Shown in pieces: positions 33,038 through 42,662 of a stretch of 64,000 bases of DNA (the first letter of the stretch is position 1; every line of letters begins with the position of its first letter). Source of the stretch: Balamuthia mandrillaris (taxonomy: Eukaryota; Discosea; Longamoebia; Balamuthiidae); contig JAVKOQ010000284.1 in NCBI GenBank assembly GCA_031835245.1, positions 1 to 64,000 on the forward strand, written 5' to 3'. The notes beneath the pieces were generated by a model, which saw only the letters and a list, made by a program, of their open reading frames with translations, had not been told where the DNA came from and did no database searches. The translations under genes were made by a program, and so were the position numbers.

Positions 33038-34208
33038 ACGACGAAAAGAAGAGGAGAGGAGAAGAAGAGGAAGAAGCGCAAGAAGAAGAAGAGGAGAGGA
33101 GAAGAAGGAAGAAGAAAAAGAAGAAGGAGAGGGGAGAAGAAGGAGAAGAAGAAGAGCAAGAAGAGCAAGAAGAAGAAGAGGAGAGGAGAAGAAGAGGAAG
33201 AAGAAAAAGAAGGAGGAGAAGGAGAAGGAGAAGAAGAGGAAGAAGAGGATGAAGAAGAAGAAGAAGAAGAAGAAGAACAAGAAGAAGAAGAAGAAGAAGG
33301 AGAACAAGAACAAGAACAAGAACAAGAACAAAGACGCGAATAAACCTGGACATTCTTTGGTCAATGCTCGTATAATTGCTCGGTCATGGTACTTGTGGTA
33401 CCATACTGTCCACACTTCTGACCAACCTTTCGTGGATTTGCAATGAAATAAAGGAGTTAAGAAAGAATGGAAAAGAACAGCCACACCGAAACACGAAGCG
33501 AGAAGGACAAAGCAATAACATGAGAGGATATGAACAAAAAAAAGCGACAGAGAGAATGAACAAGAGACATATACCTTCATAGTGAATCAGAAACAAGTTC
33601 TCGCCAAGACGAGCATGCACTCGTGCAACCGACCAAAACTCGTACGTGTCTTTCACTTCAAAGACCATGCCTACCTGCGGCCATCGATACAGCTTTCTGT
33701 AGACATCGACCCACGTTACTTTCTTTTCCTTCCGTTCGTAACGTAGTCGCTTCTCTGTGTTGCTATAGCCCCATAACAAGGCTATGGAATCTGGGAACAG
33801 CTCTGAAAGGAGAATAAAAAAGAGCATGACAAAACGAACGGATGTATAATGAAGAAAGAAAGAACGCGAAAGAAAGGAAGAGAGTAATCGAAAAGACAAA
33901 GAGAGCGGAAACACACGCAGCCTAGGGAGAACATGAGGCCGCCAAACGGGAGCAGAGAGAGCCCATCGCCGAAATGAGGAATTGACGCCGGCCAACATGA
34001 CCAAGTCCTTCACCGACAAAAAAGGTGTCAACAGGCGAACAATGTTCTCGGTGACGACCGGGTGAAGCGCCAGCGACACCTCCATCTCGAGAGGATAAGC
34101 GTCCTCCACGTTGTTTTCTTCGCGCAAGCTTAACAGGAACTCAGTGAAGGCCACCAGGCCTTCATTCCCCAGAGCAACTTCCTCTCGTTTCTCTTTACTG
34201 CAGTACAT
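32476..34208 (-). CDS. F-box-like protein with a Tudor/MBT/chromo-type barrel
   Basis: Exons 34208-33917, 33802-33575, 33426-33346, 32921-32775, 32718-32660 and probably 32547-32476 give 292 residues. An F-box-like segment lies near residue 60 (ENIVRLLTPFLSVKDLVMLAGV, then SSFRRWA). Residues about 150-210 form a small barrel: VGMVFEVKDTYEFWSVARV, LFLIHYEGWSEVWTVW, the pattern of Tudor-knot/MBT/chromo-barrel proteins in which aromatic residues read methylated peptides. Exon 4 is not assigned. The last exon is the least certain, since an alternative acceptor gives a different tail. Intron 3 (33345-32922) contains GA and GAAGAA repeats. If right, the protein would couple recognition of a modified partner to SCF ubiquitination. 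Confidence 0.7.
32995..33325. repeat. GA and GAAGAA low-complexity tract in an intron
   Basis: A perfect GA run at about 32995-33034 followed by roughly 290 bases of GAAGAA/GAGGAA purine repeat. It lies inside the intron of the F-box/barrel gene, where on the coding strand it is a giant polypyrimidine tract. The Leu/Ser/Phe-rich frames over it are artefacts. Confidence 0.92.
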
Positions 34209-34363
34209 TTGTTGTTGTTTTCAATTTCTCTTTCTCTTTTGAACTCTTCTTACGCAAGCATTCCGAGCTTCAAAAAAAAAGGTTTCTTTGAAGAAAAAGT
34301 GAACCGAAAGAAAGCACTGAAAAAATGGAACAAAAGAAGCGCTAAAAACCAAAAAAGAATGTT

Positions 34364-34434
34364 GGGCGCTGCCCGGAATCGAACCGGGGCCTCTCGCACC
34401 CTAAGCGAGAATTTTACCACTTAACTACAGCGCC
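34364..34434 (-). tRNA. tRNA-Pro (AGG), copy 2
   Basis: 71 bases, same sequence class as copy 1, opposite orientation. Its 5' flank is AACCAA, shared with five other copies; the trailer CAACATTC followed by T6 is nearly that of the copies at 32347 and 44844. Confidence 0.95.
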
Positions 34435-35071
34435 TTGGTTGGTTTGAAAGGGGGTCGACTAGTCTTGTCGAATGGATTCGAAAAGGCTTTTGCTGTCGAC
34501 ACAGACCATCGTTTGCTCTTTCTCCTGCAAACATCCTGCCGAGGAACTTTCCCGAGCCTTGACCTTACGAAACCAAGAAGTCACTCTCCAATCTCGAGCC
34601 TCTTTCCTTCCTTGGTTCCCTTCTAAACTTTAAATACTTTCCCCTCAACAAGAACAAGAAAAAAGAAGGCACAAAAAGCAACAACAACACCAAACACTTG
34701 TTTTTGGATCACTTTACGTCTCCTGAGTACGAATCCAAGCTTCAGGATGAGTACCACAGTTTCAAGGCCAAACCTGGTGAGACCGTTCGAGCTATTGATG
34801 ATCGTCTTCGTTCCCTCCGTGACCAGATGGTGAACAAGCCGTCTACTCCCGCGTTGCTACACAAGTTTCGGTCGGCCCTTCCAAAGGACATTGGAGCAGG
34901 CACACGGATTTTGTCAAAGGAAGAGTCATCGTTGTTGGCATCGAGCTGAAAAAGAGCATCAGCTTGAGTTCGTTGATGGCTCGATTGTATTCCTCATAAG
35001 AACGGATGAAGCGATCAACTTCGCCCTGGCAATCGAAAGCGACCTTCGAGATCCTGATCAGGCGACTCTCA
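34435..35071. mobile_element. Nested retrotransposon fragments with gag-like frames on both strands
   Basis: On the + strand, 34698-34949 reads FTSPEYESKLQDEYHSFKAK, ETVRAIDDRLRSLRDQM and LHKFRSALP. This resembles the capsid part of LTR-retrotransposon gag. It stops at 34949. On the - strand, 35097-34843 reads KVAFDCQGEVDRFIRSYEEY, another gag-like stretch beginning just inside the tRNA-flanking repeat. The two fragments face each other and neither continues into protease or reverse transcriptase, so they are remnants. Two GTCGAC sites occur near 34455 and 34495. Confidence 0.55.
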
Positions 35072-35360
35072 CTACACAGAGAAGCTGATAGAAGCAAGCT
35101 TTATTACACTTTCTGTGGAAGGGCAGGAAGAACCTCACCTACAACAAATGCCAACGTCATACATCTACAATTCAGAAAACAAAAAATAAACCTCTTAGAG
35201 CGCCCAAGAAACTACCCTTCCTCCAACATTGCAACAAGCACTACGAAGGAGATGCTCCAATGCAATGCAATTTACTCGCCGCACCAACTAAAGAGCACAG
35301 AGAGGCGCAGGGCTCGGGCCCCGCTCGTGGAACCAGCCGCCAGACAACTGGTAGCAAGAA
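35072..35360. mobile_element. Retroelement remnant ending directly against tRNA-Pro (copy 2)
   Basis: Diverged copy of 31925-32346, shortened by deletions, again ending in GCAAGAA at the first base of a tRNA-Pro gene. On the - strand it leads into the gag-like frame starting at 35097, the expected order LTR then gag. On that reading it contains AATAAAGC near its inner end, a possible polyadenylation signal. Confidence 0.6.
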
Positions 35361-35431
35361 GGCGCTGTAGTTAAGTGGTAAAATTCCTGCTTTGGGTGCA
35401 GGAGGCCCCGGTTCGATTCCGGGCAGCGCCC
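35361..35431 (+). tRNA. tRNA-Pro (TGG), copy 3
   Basis: 71 bases. Anticodon stem CCTGC/GCAGG around TTTGGGT gives anticodon TGG. The rest matches the AGG copies, so the isoacceptor probably arose by changes limited to the anticodon arm. Preceded directly by the retroelement remnant. Confidence 0.95.
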
Positions 35432-35822
35432 AACTTTATATTTTTTATAAAATGACAAAAACCAAAATGAAAAATGGATAACGGTACTGTGTCCGTGCCC
35501 TTCCTTTGATTTCCTTCACGTGTAATTTGCAGCATCACTCTTGTGTACGAGACCACCCACAAGGGTAGGCCGATGCTTTGGAGAGCATTCAGACAGCGCT
35601 TCCCTGAGCGGTTCTTTATTCAGCCCGCCTTACACTGCGCTGCTGCGTCACCGAGGGTTCTTCAGAAATTCGGGTGGATGGTCATCCGATCAGGGAGAAT
35701 TTTGGGGTAGATCAATTGGAAACCGACAGATCAGAATTTTGGAAGGGGGTAGAGCAGGCTTTTTGTTTGTTTTTTTGAATGTTCGTGCAGCGCAGAAAAG
35801 TTTGGCAAAAAAGAAAAAGGTT

Positions 35823-35893
35823 GGGCGCTGCCCGGAATCGAACCGGGGCCTCCTGCACCCAAAGCAGGAATTTTACCACTTAACTACAGCGCC
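35823..35893 (-). tRNA. tRNA-Pro (TGG), copy 4
   Basis: 71 bases, anticodon TGG. The 3' trailer is CAACCTTTTTC. The stretch between this and copy 3 has open frames but nothing recognisable. Confidence 0.95.
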
Positions 35894-36449
35894 TTTCGTT
35901 GTCAAACAAGGGTGTAGCTTTGGCATCAAATGCAATCATCTCCTTACTCTGTTGTGCAAGCTCTTTAACTTGGATAACGGAAAAGAATTATTTTCCTCCA
36001 TCTTTGCTCAGCTTGCAAGAAGCCAGAGCTCAGGCGCATGGCCGGACGCTGTCTGGGCTGTTCCGTAAGACTAAAAAGGTGACTAACAGTGTTCGGTGGT
36101 TCTCCTGCTTCTCCTTTCTTGGCATGGCGTTCTTTCTCCTCTGTCTCTTTCGTTTGGTTGTTTCTTATTGTTGCAATGAAATTATAGATAGGGAAAATAA
36201 TTTATTTGGAAGCATATGGTTAGTGTTCACTACCGTGTCCTTTAGCACATTACCTGTACACACGCCGAACAACTGGAGCATTGACTATTCAAAATGGGCG
36301 ACAGAGTGCTTTTGATGAGGTGTAAGTATTCGAAACAACCGAAAGGATTAAAGCAACTGCAATGCAAAACAGAAACAAAGAAACCAAAAGGAGGTATGTG
36401 TGGCTAAAAAATACAATGCTTCCAGCAAGTTGAAACAAAAATTTAATTT
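35894..36449. other. Gene-free spacer between tRNA-Pro genes
   Basis: A frame at 35899-36315 includes one hydrophobic segment (WFSCFSFLGMAFFLLCLFRL), but it has no domain I know, lies in a tRNA/retroelement landscape and shows no splice context. I do not call it a gene. Confidence 0.4.
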
Positions 36450-36520
36450 GGGCGCTGCCCGGAATCGAACCGGGGCCTCCTGCACCCAAAGCAGGAATTT
36501 TACCACTTAACTACAGCGCC
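36450..36520 (-). tRNA. tRNA-Pro (TGG), copy 5
   Basis: 71 bases, anticodon TGG, 5' flank AACCAA, trailer AAATTAAATTTTTG. Confidence 0.95.
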
Positions 36521-36893
36521 TTGGTTGACATCTTGTCAAACAATAATACAGAACGTGTGCGAACCTAAAAAACCTATGACAAGAGACTCGCTGCTCAGCG
36601 ACCCCACCATTCCTGACTTGCTCGTGCTTCTTCCATTTTGTTCCGCTGGACGTTCGCTCATACCTTACAACCAAGACAGGCGAAGTGATTCCAATTATAG
36701 GTTGGTGACCTGCTGAAACAAAAAATTCCAATTGTTTCAAACTGTTGTATGGTTTCTGACAACTGGCGCGAAGGAACTGATTTTGCGATGCGTTGGGGGA
36801 GCGTTTGTGTTGTTCCGTCGCAACTTGAGGAAGAAGAGAGACTATCCAAAAAAATAGAGGAGGTAGCACGGGCAAAAATGAAAAAGTAAAGTT
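36521..36893. other. Spacer, nothing recognised
   Basis: Between two tRNA-Pro genes in the same orientation. No ORF with a known domain and no repeat shared with the rest of the window was seen. Confidence 0.4.
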
Positions 36894-36964
36894 GGGCGCT
36901 GCCCGGAATCGAACCGGGGCCTCTCGCACCCTAAGCGAGAATTTTACCACTTAACTACAGCGCC
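36894..36964 (-). tRNA. tRNA-Pro (AGG), copy 6
   Basis: 71 bases, anticodon AGG, 5' flank AACCAA, trailer CAACTTTACTTTTTC. It lies 133 bases upstream of the TatD start. Confidence 0.95.
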
Positions 36965-37097
36965 TTGGTTGACCTATTCTATACTTTTTCCAACGATGCG
37001 CTGATAAAATCAACTCATCCAAACTTATCTTTTCCAAAACGAATTCCAGCGCCGCAGCTTTCCCCTGTTACCGAGAGAGTTGGCACTGCTGGGTGAC

Positions 37098-38816
37098 ATG
37101 GAGAACCCCGGTAACACCACGAACACCACCAACAGCAGCAACGCCAATACTCGCCCAGGCAAAGCGCGCAACTCTCGTGTCAAACAACAACAGCAAAGCA
37201 AAAAGCAGCAGCAGCAGGCCGCCGCGAAGTCGCCTGCTGGAAAAAAACCACCGGCTGCCACTTACACCGCTTCGGGACCCTCTCTGCCCCAACGAGACCT
37301 GCGAGCCACAGAGGCGCTGTCCTTCTTCGACTCCCACTGCCACCTGGATCTCATATTGGAGAGAGAAGGCGCTCAGACGGCCTCGCAAGTGATTGAACGC
37401 TTTGAGGGCTTCTACGAACAAAATTTCTCGGATGAGGCTGTAGATCGGGTGAACGCTTCCCTCGATCCCACTTGTTCTCTGCCGTTCCACTTCCACTTTG
37501 ATGGGTGCCTCCAAGTTTGTTGCTTCCTTTCTGGGTACAAGGTTTGTTGTTACACTTGCTTACTTTTTGTTTCAAGAGAGGGAGAGAAGAGAAGAGAAAA
37601 GAAGAGAAGAGAAGAGAACGACGAAGAGAAGAGAACGACGAAGAGAAGAGAACGACGAAGAGAAGAGAACGACGAAGAGAAGAAAGAAGAGAAGAGAAGA
37701 GAACGACGAAGAGAAGAGAACGACGAAGAGAAGAGAACGACGAAGAGAAGAGAACGACGAAGAGAAGAGAAGAGAAGAGAAGAGAAGAGAAGAGAAGAGA
37801 AGAGAAGAGAAGAGAAGAGAAGAGAAGAGAAGAGAAGAGAAGAGAACGACGAAGAGAAGAGAAGAGAACGACGAAGAGAAGAGAACGACGAAGAGAAGAG
37901 AACGACGAAGAGAAGAGAGAGGAAGAATGAAAGCAGCGAAACAACCATAAAACTAACTTATGTTTCCCAAATACAAAAAAGGTGACAAAACAAATGGTAG
38001 AAAGCAAACCCAATGTTTGGGCTACATATGGCATTCATCCTCACCAAGCCAGTGACTACACGGATGAGCTGGAAGACGAGATCTGCCAGCTGATGGCCCA
38101 TCCAAAGACGGTGGCTTGGGGCGAAATGGGACTGGACTACTTCAAGAACATGTCCCCAGCGGAAGTGCAACGCGCGGTTTTTGAGAAACAGCTGAAGAGA
38201 GCGGTTTCTTTGGGCAAGCCCTTGGTCATACATACCAGAGAAGCTGATGAGGTTAGTTTCATGCTTGCTCTCGTTTTCTGCTTTACTTTGGGTCTCCTGT
38301 CCTTTCGTCCTCTTGTTCCCTTGTTCTCTTGTTCCCCACTTCTGCTACTCTGCTTCTCTATTTCTAAAAAAAAAGCAAACACAAGGATACTTTGCGCATC
38401 ATGAAAGAGAACGTTCCTCCAGAAACAAAGATCCACATGCATTGCTTTGGTTCAGGTTGGGAAATGGCTGAAGCGTTAATGGCTCACTTTCCAAGCCTGT
38501 GGTTTGGCTTCACCGGCGTTATCACTTTTGGCAGCGCCCAACAATCTCGAGATGTTGTCAAACAATTACCACTTGATCGGTTGCTGTTAGAGACGGATTC
38601 TCCTTTGTTCGTATCCTTCCTTCATTTCTTGTCGTTTCTCTTTCTAACCCATCCTATTGAAAACCTTTTAGCATGGCTCCTGTTCCGCACAGAGGAAAGA
38701 CCGGCCATCCAGGAATGATCCCATTGGTGGCAGCCAAGATCGCCGAAGTCAAACAAGAAACGATTGAGACTGTTGTTCGTGTTACAAGGGAGAACACACA
38801 TAAAATGTATGGCATC

Positions 38817-38819
<3 letters not shown>
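37098..38819 (+). CDS. TatD-family metal-dependent deoxyribonuclease
   Basis: Exons 37098-37541, 37982-38251, 38386-38606 and 38672-38819 give 360 residues. All metal ligand motifs of TatD hydrolases are present: FFDSHCHLD (HxH), TYGIHPHQA, VAWGEMGLDY, VIHTRE, HMHCFGSG and LLLETDSP followed by a MAPVPHRGK stretch. TatD nucleases act on DNA 3' ends in repair and apoptosis-like DNA decay. The N-terminus has about 70 extra Gln/Lys/Ala/Asn-rich residues. Intron 1 is mostly a GAAGA-type microsatellite. The donor of intron 3 (TT|GTTCGT) was chosen because it restores SPF-MAPVPHRGK. A second T/C tract and acceptor follow the stop, but the stop at 38817-38819 is in frame and gives a normal C-terminus. 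Confidence 0.93.
37575..37921. repeat. Complex GAAGA / GAACGAC minisatellite in TatD intron 1
   Basis: About 350 bases built from GAGAA and GAACGACGAA units in higher-order blocks. All six frames stay open for long stretches because the repeat lacks stops; these Arg/Glu-rich and Leu/Ser-rich frames are not genes. Confidence 0.93.

Positions 38820-38821
<2 letters not shown>

Positions 38822-38862
<41 letters not shown>
38822..38862. repeat. CT microsatellite after the TatD stop
   Basis: About 20 copies of CT beginning three bases after the TatD stop codon, followed by CTTAG, which imitates an intron end. It is probably in the 3' untranslated region. Confidence 0.9.
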
Positions 38863-38955
38863 TCTTAGTGATCCAGATGCCCTCGTTTCTGTTCTGAAAA
38901 ACGAGTAAACAGAAAAATTTTTTGTTTTTATAATTTTTCGATTTTGAATAACCAA

Positions 38956-39026
38956 GGCGCTGTAGTTAAGTGGTAAAATTCTCGCTTAGGGTGCGAGAGG
39001 CCCCGGTTCGATTCCGGGCAGCGCCC
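38956..39026 (+). tRNA. tRNA-Pro (AGG), copy 7
   Basis: 71 bases, anticodon AGG, 5' flank AACCAA, T-rich trailer. It forms a close tandem pair with copy 8 (86 bases between them). Confidence 0.95.
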
Positions 39027-39112
39027 AAACTTTTCTTTTTCATTTTTTTTCCAGCTTTCTTTCGATCGCCCAACTTTTCCTGCAGCGACCCTCTGTACTG
39101 TCTTCTTGCTCA

Positions 39113-39183
39113 GGCGCTGTAGTTAAGTGGTAAAATTCTCGCTTAGGGTGCGAGAGGCCCCGGTTCGATTCCGGGCAGCGCCC
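39113..39183 (+). tRNA. tRNA-Pro (AGG), copy 8
   Basis: 71 bases, anticodon AGG, identical in sequence class to copy 7. Its 5' flank (GCTCA) differs from the other copies; the trailer has ten T residues. Confidence 0.95.
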
Positions 39184-39302
39184 AACCTTTTTTTTTTGTT
39201 TTATGATCTCGTTGACATTTTTGGCGTTTGTGATTTTTTTTGAATATTTGAATTTATTTTACCACAAAAATATATCAAAACAGAAAACTAAGAGCTCTGC
39301 CG

Positions 39303-42300
39303 ATGATGACGGAAGAAGCTTACCAGCGGAACCTCTCCTCTCCGCAGAGCGACCATGCAAGGGGCGATCAGGAGGACGAGGAGGAGGAAGAGCGCTTCGA
39401 TTGGATCGCCATCTTCCGGGAAGCACTCAACACATTAAGTTGGTTTTTTATTTTCATTTTTTTTTATTTTTTATCTCCTCCAACGTTTCTAATCGTTCGT
39501 TCTTATTTTCAGAAGAAGCCACATATGAAAAAGAAATAGGAGGAGAGGAAGAAGACCTTGGAACGAGCTTCGTGGAGGACCTAGAAATGGTGTATGCCTG
39601 CGTTGAGGAGAGAGAGCGAGACCTGCAAATGGCCTCCGAGTTGGGGCAGATGCTCCTCCAAAAGAACCAAGAGCTGGAGGAACAGCTGCAGCAGCTCGAC
39701 TTTGACTGGCGGAACAAAGTGGAGGCCTTGCAGATGGACGCCGCTCAAACGGAACGTTATCGGGAGGAAGAGCAGAGGCTTACCGCGGTTGTTGCAGATC
39801 TCCGGAAGGTTTGTTATTCTTTTGTTTTTTCCATTTTGACTTTCTCTCTTTTTTTGTTGTTCACTTTTTGCTTTCCTCTTTGTTCCTTTCTCTCGTTGGT
39901 TACATCATTAGCGGAATGATGAACTGCGAACAGAGAACCAAGGCCTGTTGGAAGCACAAGCGCAAATGAACAAAGAAGAGACTTCTCTGCGGCGCAAACT
40001 TAAACAGGTGAAGGACAAGTCTTTGCGACGACATTCCCGTCAATTCGAAGAGGAGGTGGAAACGTACAAGGAAGAGCTGGAGGAGAAGAAAGCCGCTTTT
40101 GCATTGTTAAAAAAAGAAAACTCTTCTTTGCAACACCAATTAGGTACCTTTCATTCGCTCTATTCCTTCCTGTTTGCTCTGCTTTCTCTCTCTCTCTCTC
40201 TCAGCCTCTTCTTTGTAGTTCTTGTTTTACCTGTTCATAACACAAGCCCACTTCAGAAACTCTGAGTTCTGAAATGAAACGAGGGCAACATCTTCAAGAA
40301 CAGGTACAACAACTTCAAGACGCTATGCGTCAGCTGGAAGTAAACAAACGCAACAAACAACATATTTTAAAGCAACAACTGTTCTCGGTATCTTCCTCTG
40401 ATCTTTTTTTTTTGTAGTCTTTGCTTCTTCTCTTGTTCTCTTTTATCTTCTTTCTTTTCCAGCTAATGTTTCTCTTTTTGTTACTTTGCATAGTTACAAG
40501 AAGAAAACCAACTGTTGAGAGCCTCAGCGGAGGAAAAAGAGGCACATCTTCAACAGCTTTTGCTGCAGTTAGAGAGAGAAAAAGAGGAATACCAAAAACA
40601 CATTCAGGAAAACGAACAAAGCCTTCTTCTTGAATTGGATAACTCTCTTCTTGACCCACAAATAGAGGAAAAACGAGCAGGCGATGATGAAGAGGATGAC
40701 AAACAACAAAGTGAAGGAGTGGTATTATATGAGGAGCTTAAAGAAAGCGAAAGCAGAGCAACGGAGCAAGTAAACGAAAAAGAGAAAGAACGAAGAGAAG
40801 GAAGGGAGTTAATGTTACGCCGAACGTTGGATATGTGGCTCGAACGAAAAAAAATTGGAAACAACATTGTAAATGAAAGACAAAGGGAAGAAAGGGCACA
40901 GGAGGGAGACCACAACGAAGTGGAAGAACTTTTGAGAGTATTGGATGAATACTTTACGAAAGCACTTACAGCAAACCATAACCAAAGCAACGTGAACGTC
41001 GACAAAACAGCTGCACACAACCAAACACACGTCCCAACAGTAATACCAACAACGCGTCACCATTCTCTCACCAGCAACAATAACAACGAACAAGAGCAAC
41101 AAAACAAAACAAATAACAGCTTTACTCTCAACACACAGAAACGGCTCGAACATTTTCTCACTCCACAACCCAAAAAAACAAAGATGTCTTCAACAGCCAG
41201 CAACGCAGAATCAAAGGATGATGGCAGCGGAAGTGCTCGTCGACGACGTCTCGTTCGTTCCACATCCTCCTATTCTCGTACTCCTGCTCCTTCTTCTTCT
41301 TCTCTTTCTGCTTCTTCTTCAGCTACTGCGGCATCTCCATTTGATGTTTTCAGGAAGATCGCAAGAATGGAGCATTACGTGCTCTCAACAACACCTCAAC
41401 GAAAGTATCAACGCTTACATCCGCGAGTTCAAGCACTATTCCAACATCAACACCAACATTTGATGAAGAAGAAAGAAGGTGAGGAGAAGAAAAAGGAGCT
41501 AGAAAGCAGCAGAGGAGAAGACGAGGAGGTCGGAGAGGGATTACCGGTAATACCTTCATTCTATGCTTCCGCTTCGGCCATACCTGCTTATCGCTCTCCT
41601 TCTTACCCTTCTGCTTTTACTCCTTCATCCACTTCTCCGTTTTGGTCGTCTGCCTCTTCTCGCTCTTCTGCACCTGATGCTTCTCCGTTTTCAACACCAC
41701 TCCCCCTTTCTTCTCTTGTACAACCAAAGCGAAGAAAGAGCAAGAAAAGAGAAAAGAGCAGAAAGAAGAAAGGAACAGTTCTTCCATTCGTTGTTGAAAG
41801 TGAAGAAGAAGATAAGGACAAGGAAAAAGAAACGGGGAAAGCAACGGAAACAGAACAGGGCGAAGAAAGAACCGCGCCTTCAACATTAAACCGCGAAGAA
41901 CAGGAAGAAGATGGAATGAAGGACAGACCAAAGACGAAACGGAAGAAACGTAAAGATATGAAAGACAAGAACTGGTACCATTCGTTGACTCCCTTTGAGC
42001 TGTACAAACAAGAGAGCAACAAAGAGACCTCAAGGCAAGAGCTAATCGACAAGCAAAAGACAAGCAGCAGCAAAAAGAAGAAGAGAGCGAAGCAAAAAGA
42101 ACAAACAAAACAAACAAATGAAGAAAGTAATACAAGATTAGAGCTTTCTTCTCCCGACGATGATGGGGCGGTATTGGAGGCGCTTCAACGTGAAGTTGTT
42201 GAAGTTTGGAAGAGATGGAAGGAAGAAGAAAAGGAACAAAGACGAGAGCTACAAACAATCGAACCGCAGCAACTGCTCCTGACTCTCTTGACAACGGAAC

Positions 42301-42644
42301 AGCAAGGCAAAGGAAAGGGAGATGGCAAGCAAGAAGCGACGAAGCTTCCACGTATAACGGAAGAAGAACGAGAGGGAGGAAAAGACGAGAGTTCCCAACA
42401 ACTCGCGGTAAATAATAAGATAGAACGAGAACGAAGCATAGAAGCCTTGCTAGAGAAAGAAGGAATACGGCCAGAGAAGAAACGGTATCAGTTTATTCAA
42501 TTCGTGGTGATGTTATTGTTGCTGTTCTTTCTGTTGACGTCGTTTGTGCACCGGAGCTTCTCTTCCTTTTTCATATTTCTTCAAAGCAAGTTCCAACGAG
42601 GTCATCGCCCTCTGCCTTCCAACTCTTCTTCATCTTCTTCTTAA
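39303..42644 (+). CDS. Tail-anchored coiled-coil protein with CDR2/BICDR-like CC1 box (putative dynein adaptor)
   Basis: Exons 39303-39438, 39513-39808, 39912-40143, 40257-40387 and 40494-42644 give 981 residues. Residues 45-265 are continuous coiled coil. Near residue 84 is ASELGQMLLQKNQELEEQL, close to the CC1 box (AAELGxxLLxRNxELE) by which CDR2, BICDR, BICD, TRAK and Spindly contact the dynein light intermediate chain. A long Ser/Glu/Lys-rich middle follows. The C-terminus has a hydrophobic segment of about 20 residues (QFVVMLLLLFFLLTSFV, near residue 932) and a short Ser-rich end, typical of a tail anchor. The likely role is to link an organelle membrane to dynein; this is inferred from the motif only. 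The stop lies 18 bases from that of the convergent cysteine-rich gene. Confidence 0.82.
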
Positions 42645-42662
42645 CAACTTGTTCTGCTCTCT

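Noticed and set aside
32936-33580. Leu/Phe/Ser-rich frame that could look like a transmembrane protein
   Set aside because: It is the T/C complement of GA/GAAGAA repeats within an intron.
35541-36068. Long + strand open frame of 175 codons
   Set aside because: It runs straight through the tRNA-Pro gene at 35823-35893 in antisense and has no domain; the tRNA is certain, so the frame is accidental.
37495-38034. Arg/Glu and Leu/Ser-rich frames over the GAAGA repeat
   Set aside because: Repeat without stops inside TatD intron 1; removing it restores the TatD fold in frame.
38820-38907. Extra TatD exon after the CT tract (DPDALVSVLKNE)
   Set aside because: An in-frame stop at 38817-38819 precedes it and the protein already has a normal TatD C-terminus.
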